From positions 124,001 to 188,000 of the forward strand of contig CAVSUY010000027.1 in NCBI GenBank assembly GCA_963731035.1: a stretch of DNA of 64,000 nucleotides. The letters run 5' to 3'. Below the pieces are notes generated by a model. The model saw only the letters and a list, made by a program, of their open reading frames with translations. It was not told where the DNA came from and made no database searches. Source of the DNA: JAANXG01 sp963731035 (GTDB lineage: Bacteria; Pseudomonadota; Gammaproteobacteria; Arenicellales; JAANXG01). Position numbers and translations under genes: made by a program. Positions 53,044 through 61,154 of the stretch are shown in pieces. Each line of letters begins with the position of its first letter. Position 1 is the stretch's first letter.

Positions 53044-53838
53044 ATGGGCTCATTGAGCTGGAACCTGATACGCGGCTTCACGATTCTCGTGTACCTTTTC
53101 ATGTTCACCCCCATCGTGGTGGTGATGCTGCTGTCTTTCAACTCCAGCGAGTTCGGCGCGTTTCCAATGCAGGGATTCAGCATTCGCTGGTTCATCGAGC
53201 TCTGGAACAACGACGCCATCGTGCGAGCCTTCCAGATCTCCATGGTACTGGGTTCACTGACCGCCGTGGTGTCATCGACCCTTGGAGTGATGGCAAGCCT
53301 GGCACTGGTGCGCTACGACTTTCCCGGCAAGCAGACCCTCACCACTCTGCTGATAGCCCCCATTCTGGTGCCCGAAGTGGTACTGGCCGTGGCCCTGCTG
53401 CTGTTCCTCCAGTGGCTGCAGCTGCACAAGAGTTTCTTCCTGCTGTTGCTCGGTCACGTCATCTTCACCCTGCCCTTCGTGGTCCTGGTGGTCCAGGCCC
53501 GCCTCGTCGGCATCCGCAGGGACTTCGAAGAAGCAGCCCAAAGCCTGGGCGCGAGTCCGTTCCAGACTTTCCTGCAGATCACGTTGCCGTTGCTGCTGCC
53601 GGCGGTATTCGCCGGATTCCTGTTCGCGTTCACAATTTCCTTCGACGACATCACCGGAACGCTGTTCTGGAAACCGGGCGGTGTGGAGACCGTGCCGACG
53701 CAGATATTCGCCATGCTGCGAAACTCGATCAGCCCTGAAATCAACGCGCTGGGGACGGTAATGATCGTCGTCACCGTCGCACTGCCGCTCCTGGGCGCCG
53801 CTATCGCCCGGCGGCTCGGAGGCGCTCAGTCGAAATGA
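53044..53838 (+). CDS. ABC transporter permease, PotC type
   Basis: Second membrane subunit of the importer, 264 aa, six helices. The EAA loop is in FEEAAQSLGASPFQTFLQITLPLLLP. The N-terminal MFTPIVVVMLLSFNSS segment is typical of PotC. Confidence 0.93.
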   Translation: MGSLSWNLIRGFTILVYLFMFTPIVVVMLLSFNSSEFGAFPMQGFSIRWFIELWNNDAIVRAFQISMVLGSLTAVVSSTLGVMASLALVRYDFPGKQTLTTLLIAPILVPEVVLAVALLLFLQWLQLHKSFFLLLLGHVIFTLPFVVLVVQARLVGIRRDFEEAAQSLGASPFQTFLQITLPLLLPAVFAGFLFAFTISFDDITGTLFWKPGGVETVPTQIFAMLRNSISPEINALGTVMIVVTVALPLLGAAIARRLGGAQSK

Positions 53839-53897
53839 CGCCCGCCGCTCAAACCACCAAATCAACCCGATAAGCCCACACAGGAGGATACTCCGAC

Positions 53898-55049
53898 ATG
53901 ACTGACACCAAACGTTATCAAAGACTGCTCGAACGCTACCGCAACGGCGATATCGATCGCCGCACCTTTCTCGGCCTGCTGAGCGTGGCCGGCCTCGCCG
54001 CCGGGGTATTCGGCGGGCCTCTGCGCCCGATCAGCAAGGCCCTCGCCGACGACGTAAAACAGGTCCGCTTCGACGGCTGGGGTGGCGTGGTATCCGAGGC
54101 GTTTCGAAAGTACGCCTTCGACCCCTACACCAAGAAGACCGGCATCAAGGTGGTGGACGGGACTTTCGGCGGCGCCGACGAGTACCTGAGCCGGGTCAAG
54201 GCCAGCCAGCCCGGTGAGTTCAACATCGCCCATCTGTCAGGCGTATTCGATTATGTCCGCTACCACAATCTGGGTCTGTCCACGAAGCTCAACGAGGACA
54301 ATATCCCAAACCTGCAGAACGTCATTGTTGCCCTGCAGGACGTCTTCAGAAAGGTATCCGGCGGCAGCTTGTCGGCGGTGCCCTACGATTACGGTACAAC
54401 CGGCCTGGCGTACAACCGCAAGCACATCTCCGACGACGAGATGAAGCAGAAGGGCGCCAAAATCCTGATCGACGAGAAGTACAAGGGCAAGATCGGCGGC
54501 TGGGGGGAATGGAAGACCCGCATCTGGTACGGCGCTCTGCAGACCGATCAGGATCCCAACGACATCAAGGACATGGACTCCGTGTGGGACGCCATCCGCA
54601 AGAATCGCGATCTGGTCCTGAAGTACTGGAGCTCCGGCGCCGAGTTGATGAGTCTGCTGGCCGAGGAAGAGATCTACGTCACCGAAGGCTGGTCCGGCCG
54701 CATCAAGGCCCTGCAGGAGCAAGGCCATGACATGGGCTACTACGACCCGCCGGGGGGCCTGGGATGGCAGGAGTGCCTGTTCGTGATCAAGGGCAGTCCC
54801 ATGCCGCAGTGCGAGGAACTGCTCAACTTCATGCTCGAACCGAACGTGGCGATCGCCGTGGCCGAAGGACAGAACTATCCTCCGGCGCTCGATCCCACCA
54901 AAGTGAAGTTGAGCGAGAAGGTCCAGGGCCTGCCGGCCTTCGACCCGACGGGAACCTTGAGCGGCCTCAACTTCTTCAATGCCGAGTACTGGAACAGCCA
55001 TGAAGCCGAATGGTCGAAGAAGTTCGGCCGCGTCCAGAAAGGGTACTGA
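53898..55049 (+). CDS. Periplasmic solute-binding protein, PotD type, with Tat signal
   Basis: Binds the substrate of the importer. The signal is of the twin-arginine kind (DRRTFLGLLSVAGLAAGVFGG, with the RR at about residues 22-23). The mature protein is a type-2 periplasmic binding fold like PotD; VRFDGWGGVVSEAFRKYAF, VPYDYGTTGLAYN and YVTEGWSGRIKALQEQG are typical. AGGAGG lies shortly upstream of the ATG. Export in folded form is unusual for PotD-like proteins but common among those with this RRTFL start. Substrate not known. Confidence 0.92.
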   Translation: MTDTKRYQRLLERYRNGDIDRRTFLGLLSVAGLAAGVFGGPLRPISKALADDVKQVRFDGWGGVVSEAFRKYAFDPYTKKTGIKVVDGTFGGADEYLSRVKASQPGEFNIAHLSGVFDYVRYHNLGLSTKLNEDNIPNLQNVIVALQDVFRKVSGGSLSAVPYDYGTTGLAYNRKHISDDEMKQKGAKILIDEKYKGKIGGWGEWKTRIWYGALQTDQDPNDIKDMDSVWDAIRKNRDLVLKYWSSGAELMSLLAEEEIYVTEGWSGRIKALQEQGHDMGYYDPPGGLGWQECLFVIKGSPMPQCEELLNFMLEPNVAIAVAEGQNYPPALDPTKVKLSEKVQGLPAFDPTGTLSGLNFFNAEYWNSHEAEWSKKFGRVQKGY

Positions 55050-55075
55050 GCTGCAACAAACTCACATGCGAAGCT

Positions 55076-55102
55076 CCCTCTCCCCCGTCCCGGGGGAGAG
55101 GG
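55076..55102. repeat. REP-like hairpin between binding protein and ATPase genes
   Basis: CCCTCTCCCCCG-TCC-CGGGGGAGAGGG, a perfect 12-bp stem with a 3-base loop. The same core occurs at 31649-31669. Inside an operon such a hairpin can protect the upstream mRNA part and so raise the amount of binding protein over ATPase. Confidence 0.7.
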
Positions 55103-55194
55103 TTGGGGTGAGGGGGCGCCGGCGGGAGATGGGATGCTTCGTTCCCAAAGCAACGCCTGGAGTCGGATTTTTCCCTAATCAGAGGTCTTAAGAC

Positions 55195-56283
55195 GTGACG
55201 GATAATGCAGCGGTCAGGCTTGATGGCATAGTCAAGCGGTTCGGCGGTTTCACCGCCGTCCATCAAATGAACCTGGAAATCGAGGAAGGCGAGTTCGTAA
55301 CCTTCCTCGGTCCCAGTGGATGCGGGAAGACCACCACCTTGCGCATGATCGCAGGGCTCGTCGACCCCACGGCAGGCGACATTCTGATTCACGGCAAGCG
55401 CGTCAACGACCTTCCCATCCACAAGCGCAACCTGGGACTGGTATTCCAGAACTACGCCTTGTTTCCCCACAAGACCATATTCGACAACGTCGCCTTCGGC
55501 CTGAACTACCGCGACCTCTCCAGGGAGGCACGCCGCAAGCGGGTGACCGAGGCATTGGAGCTGGTGCAGCTCCCCCAGACGGCGGATCGATACCCATCGC
55601 AACTGTCCGGCGGGCAGCAGCAGCGGATCGCCCTGGCCCGTGCCATCGTGATTCAACCCGAGGTACTGCTGCTGGACGAGCCGCTGTCCGCCCTGGACGC
55701 GAACCTGCGTGAAGACATGCGGGTCGAGCTCAAGCGTATCCAGGACCAGCTTGGAATTACCACCATATTCGTGACCCACGACCAGTCGGAAGCCCTGGCC
55801 ATGTCGGACCGTATCGTAGTCATGAGCGATGGCCGCGTGGAGCAGGTCGGTTCTCCCCAGGAGGTGTACACCAGCCCGGCTTCCCTGTTCGTATCCCGTT
55901 TCCTCGGCAACTCGAACATTCTCAGCGGCCGGCTGAGGGCCGATTCCGGGAAGCCGTCCGTTGAGGTGGAAAACCTCGGCTCCGTTAACGTCGATGGCGC
56001 GCAGGCCGGGAGATTTCACGACGGCGACCCCGTGGCCCTTGTCATTCGCGCGGAGAAACTGATACTCAGTGATTCCGAGCAGGCGGAGGATGACGCAACG
56101 CACTTTGCCGGTCACGTCGATGCCGTAGACTATCAGGGGCAGGCTGCCCGCTACTTCGTCACGGCAGGGTCCCATTCCCTGCAGGCGTTCAACCCCATCG
56201 ACCGGGAACCCGTGAAGGAAGGCAGCGACATCCATATCCGGATCAGAGCCCGCGATTGCGTCTTACTCTCGCCGGAGTCCTGA
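55195..56283 (+). CDS. ABC transporter ATP-binding protein, PotA type
   Basis: Energises the importer. Walker A GPSGCGKTT, signature LSGGQQQRIALARA, Walker B LLLDEPLSALD and the H-loop VTHDQSEAL are complete. A C-terminal TOBE domain lies at about 280-360. Starts with GTG (55195). 362 aa, normal for the PotA/FbpC group. 145 bases from the binding-protein gene, the gap holding a hairpin repeat. Confidence 0.95.
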   Translation: MTDNAAVRLDGIVKRFGGFTAVHQMNLEIEEGEFVTFLGPSGCGKTTTLRMIAGLVDPTAGDILIHGKRVNDLPIHKRNLGLVFQNYALFPHKTIFDNVAFGLNYRDLSREARRKRVTEALELVQLPQTADRYPSQLSGGQQQRIALARAIVIQPEVLLLDEPLSALDANLREDMRVELKRIQDQLGITTIFVTHDQSEALAMSDRIVVMSDGRVEQVGSPQEVYTSPASLFVSRFLGNSNILSGRLRADSGKPSVEVENLGSVNVDGAQAGRFHDGDPVALVIRAEKLILSDSEQAEDDATHFAGHVDAVDYQGQAARYFVTAGSHSLQAFNPIDREPVKEGSDIHIRIRARDCVLLSPES

Positions 56284-56316
56284 CAAGCGCCAGAACGCGC
56301 GGAAGCGACTACTTCC

Positions 56317-57672
56317 ATGACAAAGACTGAATCTCATCTGTTCTATCAGACGCGGCAGCGCCGGCCACGTCTCGACCACGCCGACGGCGTGTACATCTGG
56401 GACGTCCACGGCAAGCGCTACATCGACGGCTCCAGCGGCGCGATGGTCGCCAACATCGGTCACAGCAACCCAAAAGTACTGGAGGCCATGCGCGAACAGA
56501 TGGCAAAGGCCACCTTCGGCTACCGCCTTCACTTCGAGAACGAGCCTGCCGAGGAACTGGCGAGGGAAGTCTCGTCGCTGATGCCCGACGGGCTTGACCG
56601 GGTGTTTTTCGTCTCCGGGGGCTCCGAGGCGGTGGAGTCCTGCCTCAAGCTGGCGCGCAGTTGGGCTGTCGCCACCGGCCAGGGACAGCGCTACAAGATC
56701 ATTGCCCGCTTCCCCTCCTACCACGGCTGCACCCTCGGGGCGCTCGGGGTCACGGGATCGACGCCGTTCACCGCCCCCTACGCACCAATGTTCGTGGATA
56801 TGCCCAAGGTTCCGGCGCCTCGCTGCTACCTGGACGACGACAACCTGTCCCCCGACCAGCGGGGACTGCGCTACGCCAACATGCTGCGCGAGGAGATCCT
56901 GCGCCAGGGACCGGAAACGGTGCTGGGATTCATCATGGAGCCCATCGGAGGCGCCTCCACCGGCGCCCTGGTCGCGCCGGACAGCTACTACCCGCGCATA
57001 CGGGAGATATGCGATGAGTTCGGCATTCTTCTGATTCTCGATGAAGTAATGACCGGCGCCGGCCGCACCGGACGTTTCCTGGCCGCCGAGCACTGGAACC
57101 TGAGGGCGGATATCATGTCCCTGTCCAAGGGCTTCGCGGCCGGCTATGCGCCGCTGGGCGCCATGGTGGCGGACCGCCGCGTCGTCGAGCCGGTTCTCGA
57201 CGCCGGTGGTTTTCCCCATGGCTATACCTACGCCGGCAATCCGCTGGCGGCGGCGGCGGGACGGGCCGTCCTGAGAGAGATTCTGGAACAGGATCTCATG
57301 GCCAACGCCGACGCCATGGGCGGGATGCTGAAGCAAAGACTCTCCGAGTTAATGAACCGATTCCCCTTCATCGGCGACGTGCGCGGCAAGGGCCTTCTTC
57401 TGGCCTTCGAGCTGATGGATCGACGCACCCGTGAGCCGTTGGACCCCGCACTCAACGCCCACTCGCGGCTGGTGGAGCTGGCCTACGAGCGAGGCTTGAT
57501 CATTTACTCCCGGCGTACCCGCGGCGGCCGCCGGGGCGACCACTTCATGGTCTGTCCGCCAATGATCGTTACTGCCGAACAGATCGATGAAATCATGGGC
57601 CTGCTCAACGACAGCCTGAGCACCTTCGCGGCGGAAGTGTCGCTGCCCGACGAGGGTGCGCATGCCGCGTGA
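56317..57672 (+). CDS. Class III (omega) PLP aminotransferase
   Basis: Transfers amino groups from omega-amines or omega-amino acids to a keto acid. Typical motifs: FVSGGSEAVESCLKLAR (phosphate binding), ILDEVMTGAGRTGRF (ring Asp) and the PLP lysine in MSLSKGFAAGYAPLGAM. 451 aa. Placed between the importer and the BKACE gene, with which it overlaps by 11-17 bases, so it should act on the imported compound or a product of it. Substrate unknown. Confidence 0.93.
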   Translation: MTKTESHLFYQTRQRRPRLDHADGVYIWDVHGKRYIDGSSGAMVANIGHSNPKVLEAMREQMAKATFGYRLHFENEPAEELAREVSSLMPDGLDRVFFVSGGSEAVESCLKLARSWAVATGQGQRYKIIARFPSYHGCTLGALGVTGSTPFTAPYAPMFVDMPKVPAPRCYLDDDNLSPDQRGLRYANMLREEILRQGPETVLGFIMEPIGGASTGALVAPDSYYPRIREICDEFGILLILDEVMTGAGRTGRFLAAEHWNLRADIMSLSKGFAAGYAPLGAMVADRRVVEPVLDAGGFPHGYTYAGNPLAAAAGRAVLREILEQDLMANADAMGGMLKQRLSELMNRFPFIGDVRGKGLLLAFELMDRRTREPLDPALNAHSRLVELAYERGLIIYSRRTRGGRRGDHFMVCPPMIVTAEQIDEIMGLLNDSLSTFAAEVSLPDEGAHAA

Positions 57673-58591
57673 AGTAATCATTACCTGCGCCGTGACGGGG
57701 TCCGTGCACACGCCCAGCATGAGCCCCAATCTGCCGGTGACCCCAGATCAGATCGCCGAGCAGGCCATTGCAGCAGCCCATGCCGGGGCGGCAATCCTGC
57801 ACTTGCACGCCCGTGATCCGTCGACCGGCTATCCAACGCCGGACCCCGAGGTGTTCATGCAGTTTCTCCCGCGGATCAAGGCCGAATGCGATTCGGTGAT
57901 CAATATAACGACCGGCGGCGGCATGGGCATGAGCGTGGAGCAGCGGCTGGAGGCATCGATGCTTGCGGCGCCCGAGATGTGCTCGCTCAACATGGGTAGC
58001 ATCAATTTCGGCCTGTATCCGATGTTGAACAAGCCACGCCAGTGGCTGCACGAGTGGGAACCCGTGTTTCTCGAGGACAGCCGTGATTTCGTGTTCAAGA
58101 ACACCTTCAAGGACATAGAAACCGCGCTTCAGAGACTGGGAGTGGAACGGGGCACGCGCTTCGAGTTCGAGTGCTACGACGTCGGCCATCTTTACAACCT
58201 GGCGCATTTTCTCGATCGAGACCTGGTCAAGCCTCCCCTTTTCATCCAGTTCGTGCTGGGCATCCTGGGTGGCATCGGAGCCGATGCGGAGAACCTGGCT
58301 TTCATGAAGCGCACCGCGGACAAGCTGTTCGGCGATGCCTACCGTTTCTCGGTGCTCGGCGCCGGACGCCATCAGCTGCCGTTGTCCGCCGCTTCACTGT
58401 CCCTGGGCGGGCATATCCGCGTGGGTCTGGAGGACAACCTGTTTCTGAACGCAGGCGAGCTGGCGCCGGACAACGCCTCCCAGGTGCTCCGCGCGCGCCA
58501 ATTCATAGACGGCCTGTCGCTGACTGTGGCAAGCCCCGCCAGAGCCCGCGAGCTGTTGAAGCTGAAAGGCGGCGATCAGGTGGCTTTCTGA
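57662..58591 (+). CDS. Beta-keto acid cleavage enzyme (BKACE, DUF849)
   Basis: Zinc-dependent family that condenses a beta-keto acid with acetyl-CoA, giving acetoacetate and a CoA ester; the first known member acts on 3-keto-5-aminohexanoate in lysine fermentation. The zinc site is in LHLHARDP, with the barrel motifs ITTGGGMGM and LNMGSINFG, and further on FECYDVGHLYNLAHF. I place the start at ATG 57662 (MPREVIITCAVTGS, 309 aa); a GTG two codons earlier is possible. The overlap with the aminotransferase implies translational coupling. Confidence 0.92.
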   Translation: MPREVIITCAVTGSVHTPSMSPNLPVTPDQIAEQAIAAAHAGAAILHLHARDPSTGYPTPDPEVFMQFLPRIKAECDSVINITTGGGMGMSVEQRLEASMLAAPEMCSLNMGSINFGLYPMLNKPRQWLHEWEPVFLEDSRDFVFKNTFKDIETALQRLGVERGTRFEFECYDVGHLYNLAHFLDRDLVKPPLFIQFVLGILGGIGADAENLAFMKRTADKLFGDAYRFSVLGAGRHQLPLSAASLSLGGHIRVGLEDNLFLNAGELAPDNASQVLRARQFIDGLSLTVASPARARELLKLKGGDQVAF

Positions 58592-58697
58592 TCTGAAACG
58601 CCATGGCCGTCGACGCAGCAGCCGGGGTTTTCGATCCGGCACGCCGTTCAACACGAGCCTCGGGCCGTCCCCCGACCCCTTATTGAGGAGCTGAGCG

Positions 58698-59741
58698 ATG
58701 AAGGTGTTTTTCTCCGACATACAATCTCGACACGACCCCAAGTGCTTCCTCGTAAACGGGGCCCAGCAAGCCAACCCGGAAGTACCCGGGCGGGCCGATG
58801 CGCTGCTCACGGCGGCGCGTGCCGCCGGGCATGAGATAACGGCTCCCGATGACCACGGCCTGGCGCCCATGGCAACAGTGCACACACCCGCTTACCTGGA
58901 GTTCCTGAGCACCATCCACCGGCGCTGGCAACACATTGAGGGCGCGTCGGAAGAGGTCATACCCAACATCCACCCGATCGATCGCAACGGCCGCTACCCG
59001 TCGTCCGCGGTTGCCCATGCCGGCTATCACATGGCGGACACCGCCTGCCCGATCTCGGCCGATTCATGGGATTCAATCTACTGGAGCGCCAACAGCGCCG
59101 TCAGCGCCGCCGACAGCGTAGCCGCGACGGGTCGAACCGCCTACGCGCTGTGCCGCCCCCCGGGTCACCACGCTTTCAAGGACCTGGCCGGCGGTTTCTG
59201 CTTCGTCAACAACTCCGCAGTGGCCGCCCACCGCTTGAGGAGGGTTTTCGAGCGCGTAGCCATTGTCGACGTCGACCTTCATCACGGCAACGGCACCCAG
59301 GGCATCTTCTATGACCGGTCCGACGTATTCACCTTGTCCATCCATGCAGACCCCGATCGTTTCTACCCGTTCTTCTGGGGCCATGCGGATGAGCGTGGCG
59401 CAGGCGCCGGCCTCTCCTACAACCTGAACCTGCCGATACCCCGCGGTTCGGGTGACGACTTGTTCCTGTCCGTTCTGGAAAAAGGGCTGAAACACATCGA
59501 ATGGTTCGCTCCAGGGGCCGTCGTGGTGGCCCTGGGTCTCGATGCATTCCAGGGCGACCCGTTCGGGGGCCTCGCGGTGACGACACCGGGCTTCGAGCAG
59601 ACCGCGGAGCTGGTCGGGCGGTACTGCAGGGCTCATGGCGCGGTGTCGCTTCTGGTGCAGGAGGGTGGCTACCTGTGCCCCGAGCTGGGTGACAACCTGG
59701 TGAGCTTCCTGAAGGGATTCGAAACGGGCCTTGCACCGTAG
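58698..59741 (+). CDS. Histone-deacetylase-family acetylpolyamine amidohydrolase
   Basis: Zn-dependent deacetylase of the HDAC superfamily; bacterial members of this form remove acetyl groups from acetylpolyamines. Catalytic residues are in CRPPGHHAF (tandem His), VDVDLHHGNGTQG (zinc Asp and His), and LGLDAFQGDP (second Asp); the C-terminal EGGY holds the active Tyr. The N-terminal part MKVFFSDIQSRHDPKCFLVNG is that of polyamine-type members. 347 aa. A GAGGAG motif precedes the ATG. Confidence 0.93.
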   Translation: MKVFFSDIQSRHDPKCFLVNGAQQANPEVPGRADALLTAARAAGHEITAPDDHGLAPMATVHTPAYLEFLSTIHRRWQHIEGASEEVIPNIHPIDRNGRYPSSAVAHAGYHMADTACPISADSWDSIYWSANSAVSAADSVAATGRTAYALCRPPGHHAFKDLAGGFCFVNNSAVAAHRLRRVFERVAIVDVDLHHGNGTQGIFYDRSDVFTLSIHADPDRFYPFFWGHADERGAGAGLSYNLNLPIPRGSGDDLFLSVLEKGLKHIEWFAPGAVVVALGLDAFQGDPFGGLAVTTPGFEQTAELVGRYCRAHGAVSLLVQEGGYLCPELGDNLVSFLKGFETGLAP

Positions 59742-59898
59742 GTGGGGATCTCGCGGAAATGCGGTTCCCGTCTCGAGGTGCGCCGGTATCCCGGGGACCG
59801 GATGTAGGTCGGCATTCACACCGACGACGGCATCCAGAGCCGAAACTGCGGCAGACCGCCCGGAGCGGGAGGCTATCGACCCACAGCGGGACCAATTG

Positions 59899-61008
59899 AT
59901 GGATAATCGAGTGAACAGGCCCGACCTCGTCATGCCACGATCCGCCATGAAACGGGAATCACTCGATCCTAAGATACTGGCGCTGAACTGGAACCTTCTG
60001 AGGACGTTCATGGTGATCGTCCAGGAAGGCGGCGTCACAGCGGCCGCTGCCCGGCTGAATCGGAAGCAGCCGACCATCAGCAACGCCCTCAGCCGCCTAG
60101 AGGAGCAGCTCGACAAGCGCCTCATCGACCGCCGTCCCGGTCAGTTTCGCGTCACCACCGCCGGCCAGCATCTGTACCGCGAGTGCCTGGAGATCTACGG
60201 GAATATCGCCCGCATACCCACCCTGATCGGTGATATCGAGGACGAAGTGCTCGGCCAGATCCGCATCAGCATGGCCAGCCACGTGGTCTGCCCCCTGCTC
60301 GATTCGGTAATCAGTGAATTCCATGGCAAGCATCCGAAGGCCACGTTTCATGTGTCTATCGCCACCAGCGGGGACGTAGTCCAGCGGGTTCTGGAGAAGA
60401 CAGCCAGCTTTGGGATCTGCCTGGTGGACCAGCCCCACCCCAAGCTGACCTACCAGCAGATGTACCGGGAGTACTTCGGTTTCTTCTGCGGACCCGGACA
60501 TCCACTGTTCGGCCGCAAGAACCTGACGATGGAAGACCTGCGCGACGAGTCACTGGTATCGTTCAACACCGACCAACTGTCCGGTCAACTTCGCCCCGTC
60601 GCTTTGCTACGCGTGCAGCAGAATGTCGGCCGAAGGATCACCGCTATCTCCCCGCACCTCGAGGAGGTGAGGCGAATGATCGTCAACGGACTGGGGATAG
60701 GTCCCTTGCCGATTCATGTGGTTCAGCGAGACGTCGAGAGCGGTACACTGTGGCGCCTGCCGCCGTATGACAGTCCGCCGGCCATTGACATTTACCTGGT
60801 CTGGAATACGCGCACGACTCTGAACCGGGCGGAGGCCGAGTTCCTCTCCGCCCTGCGCAGCCGGATCGATGAAACACCGGAACAAGAGCGCAATTTCCTT
60901 CCGGACCAGACCGGGAGCCAGGCAGCCTCTGCCCCATCGAAGGGCGAACAACGCAAGGGTGGCAAGCCGGGCGCACCAAGCAAGAAGCGGCGCGACCGGA
61001 ATCAGTGA
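59899..61008 (+). CDS. LysR-family transcriptional regulator
   Basis: N-terminal winged helix-turn-helix: WNLLRTFMVIVQEGGVTAAA followed by RLNRKQPTISNALSRLEEQL, and a periplasmic-binding-like effector domain from about residue 110. The frame opens at 59731 but the start is set at ATG 59899 (369 aa), giving a short extra N terminus; ATG 59932 is also possible. A basic, Gly/Lys-rich tail (about 40 residues) ends the protein and is unusual. Encoded with the catabolic genes, it is their likely regulator. Confidence 0.88.
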   Translation: MDNRVNRPDLVMPRSAMKRESLDPKILALNWNLLRTFMVIVQEGGVTAAAARLNRKQPTISNALSRLEEQLDKRLIDRRPGQFRVTTAGQHLYRECLEIYGNIARIPTLIGDIEDEVLGQIRISMASHVVCPLLDSVISEFHGKHPKATFHVSIATSGDVVQRVLEKTASFGICLVDQPHPKLTYQQMYREYFGFFCGPGHPLFGRKNLTMEDLRDESLVSFNTDQLSGQLRPVALLRVQQNVGRRITAISPHLEEVRRMIVNGLGIGPLPIHVVQRDVESGTLWRLPPYDSPPAIDIYLVWNTRTTLNRAEAEFLSALRSRIDETPEQERNFLPDQTGSQAASAPSKGEQRKGGKPGAPSKKRRDRNQ

Positions 61009-61132
61009 ACGCGCCGCCCGGCGGCCGACACATTCAACTTCATCAAACCCGAGGATTGAGAAGCATAGTAGTAACTATGTGACGAAAAGCTTCGGGAAAA
61101 TGGACCGCTCTCCCGCTTTCGCAGTAGTAGAA

Positions 61133-61154
61133 CGATTGCTCGGACAGGCTCCTA
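61133..61154. repeat. 22-base sequence shared with the iscA/cysE gap
   Basis: CGATTGCTCGGACAGGCTCC plus TA; the copy at 10974-10995 differs at one base (CGATTA...). Here it abuts the stop codon of acnA and there it abuts the repeat-bounded element. It is probably part of an insertion-element end or a dispersed repeat. Confidence 0.5.

Noticed and set aside
54976..56235. 419-codon reverse frame over the ABC ATPase
   Set aside because: The ATPase on the plus strand has all catalytic motifs; the reverse frame has none.
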